NCBI GenBank assembly: GCA_017615375.1
Contig: JAGAAH010000133.1
Coordinates: 1-18,748, forward strand
Reading direction: 5' to 3'
Source of the DNA: Lachnospiraceae bacterium
GTDB lineage: Bacteria > Bacillota > Clostridia > Lachnospirales > Lachnospiraceae
DNA length: 18,748 nt
A program made the translations under genes and the position numbers. Each line of letters begins with the position of its first letter. Position 1 is the first letter of the stretch. Below are positions 14,515 through 18,748 of the stretch, piece by piece. The notes beneath the pieces were generated by a model. The model worked only from the letters and a program-made list of their open reading frames with translations. It made no database searches and had not been told where the DNA came from.

Positions 14515-15519
14515 ATGAAAAAAAGAAAAATCATAGCGGTAGTATTAGTAACAATGATAGTACTTACATCTAGTATGAGCGTATCCGCAGAAGATTGGCG
14601 CAATAAATATGATGAAGATGTTAATTATGCATATATTGTTGCAGGCTTATTTTTAAAAGAGATGGGGAATACCGTAAAGATAGAGAATCCCATTGTTTTA
14701 GAGAATCTTAAAGGCGAACAGGAAGCGGTACTGTTTGAGATTATTTCTGGAGGGTATATAATTGTAAATCTAAAGGATCTTTCTATTCCGGAACTGGCTT
14801 TTGAAAGCAAGAACCCATATGCGGGATATAAGAATCCTGTTTATAATGGTCCGTTGAACTATTATTATCGTGAAAATGAATTTTACTTTGATATTTCGGG
14901 CGAAAATGTAATAATAGATATTAATTCCGTGGAAACATATGATAAAGAGCAAATAGAAAACAAAGCTGAATATGTAAAAAAGCTCGTCGATAATGATAAA
15001 AAAGGCTTAAAGAATAGAACCGTAACAAAGTATATAAACGGACGTCTCGAACGTTGGAGTTATAATACTACAGGTTTTTGTGGAGCAACTGCAGCGGGAA
15101 TTTGTATGCGATATTATCATGATTATGTTGATAATAGATATGTAGATTCATTATTTATACAAGAAATTGATTTAATCGAATTGATGAGAGGTTATATAGC
15201 AAGGGAAGGAGCAAGTCAAGAGGACATGGTGATTGGCTTGAATAGGTATTTTAACCATAGGGGGGTTAACAATAGAGCAAGGCATAACGGGTGGATGTTT
15301 AATTATAATACGGTAATTACATGTGTCGACAGGAGCAGACCATCTATAATTGCACTTCGTAATCATCCTACATATGGCACACATTGGGTTATCGCGTGGG
15401 GGTATTATAATAGCACCAATAGACAATATGTTATAATAAATGACGGACATGGAAATGGTCAAGTTTTAATATCGGTGGCGGAAAATTATATGAGTGAAAT
15501 GGTGTATTTTGATAGATAA
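14515..15519 (+). CDS. Secreted papain-fold cysteine peptidase (C10/C39-like) with propeptide
   Basis: The 334-residue product starts with a clear signal peptide: MKKRK, a hydrophobic IIAVVLVTMIVLTSS core, and probable cleavage after SVSA (residue 25). Residues ~30-130 resemble the propeptide of C10 (streptopain) peptidases, including SGGYIIVNLKDLSIPELAF (78-96). The catalytic part has GFCGATAAGI (nucleophile Cys189), GTHWVIAWGYY (His290) and IINDGHGN (Asn309/Asp310), the papain-like order. It probably cleaves extracellular protein or peptide, substrate unknown. GGAGGAGGG precedes the ATG. It lies between the rplL terminator and rpoB, is visibly more A+T-rich than the ribosomal genes, and is followed after 13 bases by a small membrane protein. 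C39_2-like family is an alternative to C10. An active enzyme is likely because the triad is present. Confidence 0.75.
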   Translation: MKKRKIIAVVLVTMIVLTSSMSVSAEDWRNKYDEDVNYAYIVAGLFLKEMGNTVKIENPIVLENLKGEQEAVLFEIISGGYIIVNLKDLSIPELAFESKNPYAGYKNPVYNGPLNYYYRENEFYFDISGENVIIDINSVETYDKEQIENKAEYVKKLVDNDKKGLKNRTVTKYINGRLERWSYNTTGFCGATAAGICMRYYHDYVDNRYVDSLFIQEIDLIELMRGYIAREGASQEDMVIGLNRYFNHRGVNNRARHNGWMFNYNTVITCVDRSRPSIIALRNHPTYGTHWVIAWGYYNSTNRQYVIINDGHGNGQVLISVAENYMSEMVYFDR

Positions 15520-15532
15520 TAGGTGTGCGAAA

Positions 15533-15988
15533 ATGAAGGATAATAATATTAAAAGGAAAATTAAAAACGGCATATTCTGCTTGGTTGTGATTATGGTATG
15601 TTTGTTGCTGTTTACCTGGAATAGGAATGCATGGAGCGAAAAACCGATAAATACAAACAGGGAAAGCATTGATAATATTGTAATTAGGAGAGGAAATAAC
15701 GTATTGAGTGTATCACAGGAAAAGTTTGAAACGTTTCTTGATATTATTAATAAAATGCGCCTAAAAAAACGAAAGACAAATAGTGATGGGGTTGGAGGAG
15801 TGCTAGATGTTGCGCCGGGAAGTGAATATATAATTACAATCAGTTATAAAAACGGGGCATCCACACAGTTCACAATTATTACAAAGGCAGAGTGCATTGC
15901 AATACATAATGAAGAAAATGGATATTATTACTATAATAATTATGATGAAGAAGCAATGGATGAGTTGTTTAAATCTGAACAGGATTAG
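15533..15988 (+). CDS. Small membrane-anchored extracytoplasmic protein, partner of the peptidase, function unknown
   Basis: The start at 15533 (MKDNNIKRKIKNGIF) gives 151 residues. An earlier in-frame ATG at 15494 would overlap the peptidase gene and has no ribosome site; the chosen one has only a weak AGGTG. Residues 13-29 (GIFCLVVIMVCLLLFTW) form one membrane segment or uncleaved signal after a basic N-terminus, so the remaining ~120 residues should lie outside the membrane. That part has a helix-rich middle and ends in an acidic, tyrosine-rich stretch (YYYYNNYDEEAMDELF). No family is recognised. Its place 13 bases after the peptidase suggests one transcript and a linked job, such as an inhibitor, immunity factor or anchor, but that is inference. 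It is A+T-rich like the peptidase gene. Confidence 0.65.
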   Translation: MKDNNIKRKIKNGIFCLVVIMVCLLLFTWNRNAWSEKPINTNRESIDNIVIRRGNNVLSVSQEKFETFLDIINKMRLKKRKTNSDGVGGVLDVAPGSEYIITISYKNGASTQFTIITKAECIAIHNEENGYYYYNNYDEEAMDELFKSEQD

Positions 15989-15996
15989 CCGCGACG

Positions 15997-16027
15997 AGGG
16001 GTAGGTCGTAACAGACCTGCTCCTTTT
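15997..16027 (+). terminator. Probable terminator after the peptidase pair
   Basis: AGGGGTAGGTC (15997-16007) pairs with GACCTGCTCCT (16014-16024) with two G-U wobbles around a six-base loop, followed by only four T residues. It lies eight bases after the stop of the small membrane protein gene. The stem is good, the T run short. Confidence 0.65.
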
Positions 16028-16067
16028 AAAATGTGATATATAGATAATGGGCTACAAAATATAGTAG

Positions 16068-16097
16068 TTGACTCTGCGCTTGACCTTGTGTTATATT
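16068..16097 (+). promoter_or_regulatory. SigA promoter for rpoB
   Basis: TTGACT (16068-16073) is followed by TTATAT after 17 bases or TATATT after 18 (16092-16097). It lies about 170 bases before the rpoB start and gives rpoB a promoter separate from the ribosomal protein genes. Confidence 0.65.
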
Positions 16098-16268
16098 ATA
16101 AGTTGCATTACTTTGGAGACATAGGCATATTCTGCGCTTTTTTACGGCCGTATGCCATGCCTTAAAGCACTGCAAATAGCAGATTTTCTTAGAAGTTTGT
16201 ATGGGCAGCCGACCCTTTATCCTGGCGTAAGGAAAGAAGCTCGAAATAATACGAGAGGTGAAACGTCG
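16098..16268 (+). promoter_or_regulatory. Untranslated leader of rpoB
   Basis: This noncoding stretch can form GGCATA/TATGCC (16124-16156), with a T run in its loop, and CTGC/GCAG (16170-16182) followed by ATTTTC. It then leads to GAGAGGTG, the rpoB ribosome site. A leader of this length before rpoB suggests some post-initiation control, but I do not recognise a known RNA family. Confidence 0.45.
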
Positions 16269-18748
16269 ATGGAAAAAAACAGAATACGCCCGGTGAAAGC
16301 CGGTAAAAGTGTTCGCATGAGCTTTGCGAGACGTAAAGACGTATTGGAAATGCCTAACCTCATTGAGGTTCAGAAGGATTCCTATAAGTGGTTCGTCGAG
16401 GAAGGCTTGAAGGAAGTGTTCGATGATATCTCCCCGATATCGGATTATAACGGACACTTAAGCTTGGAATTCGTTGACTTCAAACTCTGCGAAGAGGACA
16501 AGAAGTACACGATACCTGAGTGTAAAGAAAGAGATGCTACCTACGCTGCTCCTTTGAAAGTGAAGGTCAGACTTCATAACAAGGAGAAAGATGAAATCAC
16601 AGAACATGAGATCTTCATGGGCGATCTTCCGTTAATGACCGAGACAGGTACATTCGTAATTAACGGAGCAGAGCGAGTAATTGTATCACAGCTCGTTCGT
16701 TCCCCTGGTATCTACTATGATATTACTCATGATAAGATTGGTAAAACCCTCTACGCATGTACGGTTATCCCTAATCGTGGAGCATGGCTCGAGTACGAGA
16801 CAGACTCTAACGATGTATTTTCCGTGCGTGTAGATAGAACGAGAAAAGTTCCTGTAACAGTGCTCCTTAGAGCATTAGGATATGGAACCAACCAGCAGAT
16901 TATCGAACTTTTCGGAGAAGAGCCTAAGATTATGGCATCAATTGCCAAGGATCCTTCATGTACAGCAGAGAATCCTGAAGGTTCATACGAGAAGGGATTA
17001 CTTGAATTATACAAGAAGATAAGACCGGGCGAGCCGTTATCGGTTGATTCGGCAGAAAGTCTTATCACAGCAATGTTCTTCGACCCAAGAAGATACGACC
17101 TTGCAAAGGTTGGACGTTATAAGTTTAATAAAAAGCTTATGTTCAGAAACCGTATCGCAGGTCATATCCTTGCAGAGGACGTTGTTGACGTTACAACAGG
17201 CGAGATTTTAGCATCAAAGGGTGAAGAAGTTACACGCGAGAAGGCAGACGACATTCAGAACGCAGCAGTACCGTACGTTATGATTGACGTTGAAGGAAGA
17301 AGCGTTAAGGTTCTTTCCTCAATGATGGTAGATTATACCAAGTTTGTTAAGGTTAAGAAGGAAGAAGCAGCAGAGCTCGGAGTTACAGAGCTTGTATACT
17401 ATCCTGTTCTTAAGACAATCCTTGAAGAGAACAAGAAGCTTGCCGACATTAAGGAAGCAACCAAGAAGCAGATACATGACCTTATACCGAAGCACATTAC
17501 GGTAGAAGACATCGTTGCATCTGTTAACTATAACATGCACTTAGAGTACGGCATCGGTAACAGCGATGATATCGACCATTTAGGAAACCGTCGTATCAGA
17601 GCCGTTGGAGAGCTTTTACAGAACCAGTACAGAATCGGACTTTCCAGACTCGAGAGAGTTGTAAGAGAAAGAATGACAACACAGGATTTGGATGCAATAT
17701 CTCCACAGAGCTTAATCAACATTAAGCCTGTAACCGCTGCAGTTAAGGAGTTCTTCGGTTCATCACAGCTTTCACAGTTCATGGACCAGAATAACCCACT
17801 CGGTGAATTAACACATAAGAGACGTCTTTCGGCATTAGGACCCGGTGGTTTGTCAAGAGACCGTGCCGGATTCGAGGTTCGAGACGTACACTACTCACAT
17901 TACGGAAGAATGTGCCCGATTGAGACCCCTGAAGGACCTAACATCGGTCTTATCAACTCACTCGCATCATTCGCAAGAATTAACGAGTATGGATTCGTAG
18001 AGGCTCCATACAGAAAGATAGATAAGAAAGACCCGAAGAATCCGCGCGTTACTGACGAAGTAGTATACATGACAGCGGACGAAGAAGACAATTACCATGT
18101 AGCACAGGCTAACGAGGAATTGGACGATAAGGGCCATTTCGTACGTAACTCCGTATCAGGACGTTATAAGGATGAGACACAGGAATACGAGAAGTCGATG
18201 TTCGATTACATGGACGTATCTCCACGTATGGTATTCTCTGTAGCTACAGCACTTATCCCGTTCTTGCAGAACGACGATGCTAACCGTGCCCTCATGGGTT
18301 CCAACATGCAGCGTCAGGCCGTTCCGCTTATGACAACGGAAGCACCTGTTATCGGAACCGGTATGGAACCGAAGACTGCAGTTGATTCCGGTGTCTGCGT
18401 AGTTGCCAAGAAGGCAGGTACGGTTATCCGTTCAACATCCAAGGATATCACAATCCGTTACGATGAAGACGGAACAACAGAAGAGTACGTATTAACCAAG
18501 TTCCAGAGAAGTAACCAGTCTAACTGCTACAACCAGAAGCCAATCGTTGTTAAGGGCGACCACGTTGAAGCAGGCGAGGTTATTGCAGACGGACCTTCAA
18601 CAGCAGGCGGCGAGCTTGCATTAGGTAAGAACCCGCTTATCGGATTTATGACCTGGGAAGGTTATAACTACGAGGATGCTGTATTACTTTCAGAGCGTCT
18701 TGTACGTGATGATGTATATACTTCAATTCATATTGAAGAGTACGAAGC
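16269..18748 (+). CDS. rpoB: DNA-directed RNA polymerase beta subunit, 5' part (runs off window)
   Basis: From ATG 16269 the frame is open to the window end, 826 full codons, about two thirds of RpoB. Early motifs are [23 protein letters not shown] and [19 protein letters not shown]. The rifampicin pocket spans residues 497-523 ([13 protein letters not shown], then [15 protein letters not shown]). It carries the wild-type residues equivalent to E. coli Q513, D516, H526 and S531 (here Q503, D506, H516, S521), so no common resistance change is seen. [14 protein letters not shown] and [20 protein letters not shown] follow, then the metal and bridge-helix neighbourhood near the end ([12 protein letters not shown]). 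RpoB forms the catalytic cleft with beta prime. It is separated from rplL by the peptidase pair and has its own promoter. Confidence 0.98.
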   Translation, partial: MEKNRIRPVKAGKSVRMSFARRKDVLEMPNLIEVQKDSYKWFVEEGLKEVFDDISPISDYNGHLSLEFVDFKLCEEDKKYTIPECKERDATYAAPLKVKVRLHNKEKDEITEHEIFMGDLPLMTETGTFVINGAERVIVSQLVRSPGIYYDITHDKIGKTLYACTVIPNRGAWLEYETDSNDVFSVRVDRTRKVPVTVLLRALGYGTNQQIIELFGEEPKIMASIAKDPSCTAENPEGSYEKGLLELYKKIRPGEPLSVDSAESLITAMFFDPRRYDLAKVGRYKFNKKLMFRNRIAGHILAEDVVDVTTGEILASKGEEVTREKADDIQNAAVPYVMIDVEGRSVKVLSSMMVDYTKFVKVKKEEAAELGVTELVYYPVLKTILEENKKLADIKEATKKQIHDLIPKHITVEDIVASVNYNMHLEYGIGNSDDIDHLGNRRIRAVGELLQNQYRIGLSRLERVVRERMTTQDLDAISPQSLINIKPVTAAVKEFFGSSQLSQFMDQNNPLGELTHKRRLSALGPGGLSRDRAGFEVRDVHYSHYGRMCPIETPEGPNIGLINSLASFARINEYGFVEAPYRKIDKKDPKNPRVTDEVVYMTADEEDNYHVAQANEELDDKGHFVRNSVSGRYKDETQEYEKSMFDYMDVSPRMVFSVATALIPFLQNDDANRALMGSNMQRQAVPLMTTEAPVIGTGMEPKTAVDSGVCVVAKKAGTVIRSTSKDITIRYDEDGTTEEYVLTKFQRSNQSNCYNQKPIVVKGDHVEAGEVIADGPSTAGGELALGKNPLIGFMTWEGYNYEDAVLLSERLVRDDVYTSIHIEEYE

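Noticed and set aside
15494..15532. Earlier ATG for the small membrane protein
   Set aside because: It overlaps the peptidase gene by 26 bases without a ribosome site, and would put a polar stretch with two cysteines before the basic N-terminus that normally begins a membrane anchor.
1..18748. CRISPR arrays, tRNA or rRNA genes, insertion sequences
   Set aside because: No regular spaced repeats, cloverleaf with conserved T-loop, rRNA stretches or transposase motifs were seen on either strand.

Overview
The window looks like a motile, low-to-moderate G+C Gram-positive of the Clostridia, most like a Lachnospiraceae member. The grounds are the flagellin C-terminus, strong AAGGAGG-type ribosome binding sites, a Firmicutes-type L10 leader, and the order rpmG-secE-nusG-rplK-rplA-rplJ-rplL-rpoB. 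Genus cannot be fixed from the sequence alone. All 18 genes whose ends are visible stop with TAA (15) or TAG (3).

Region 1 (1-9085, + strand) is a flagellin glycosylation island. The 3' end of a flagellin gene and its terminator are followed by a Maf/DUF115 motility accessory protein, a 96-residue protein of unknown function, an 894-residue fusion of two glycosyltransferases (GT-B-like then GT-A/GT2), and four genes for a CMP-activated nonulosonic acid: a CBS-domain sugar-1-phosphate nucleotidyltransferase (PtmE-like), a NeuD/PglD-like acyltransferase, a NeuC/LegG-like hydrolysing 2-epimerase, and a NeuA/LegF-like CMP-sugar synthetase. The PtmE-like enzyme suggests the GDP-dependent legionaminic-acid route. 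The 4,6-dehydratase, aminotransferase and NeuB-type condensing enzyme are not here. The likely flow is CMP-sugar to Maf to Ser/Thr of flagellin, with further decoration by the fused transferase.

Region 2 (9086-10556) holds a compound hairpin element, a two-way terminator, and a convergent short FliD-like flagellar protein on the minus strand.

Region 3 (10557-14337, + strand) is the rpmG-secE-nusG and L11-L1-L10-L12 ribosomal block. It has a recognisable L10 leader with attenuator and a candidate L1 site between rplK and rplA. The essential gene secE carries an in-frame TGA at codon 45, inside its membrane segment, where family members usually have glycine.

Region 4 (14338-16030) is an A+T-rich insertion between rplL and rpoB. 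It encodes a secreted papain-fold cysteine peptidase (C10/C39-like) and a small membrane-anchored partner of unknown function, preceded by several inverted repeats. rpoB then restarts from its own promoter (16068-16097) and runs off the end of the window.
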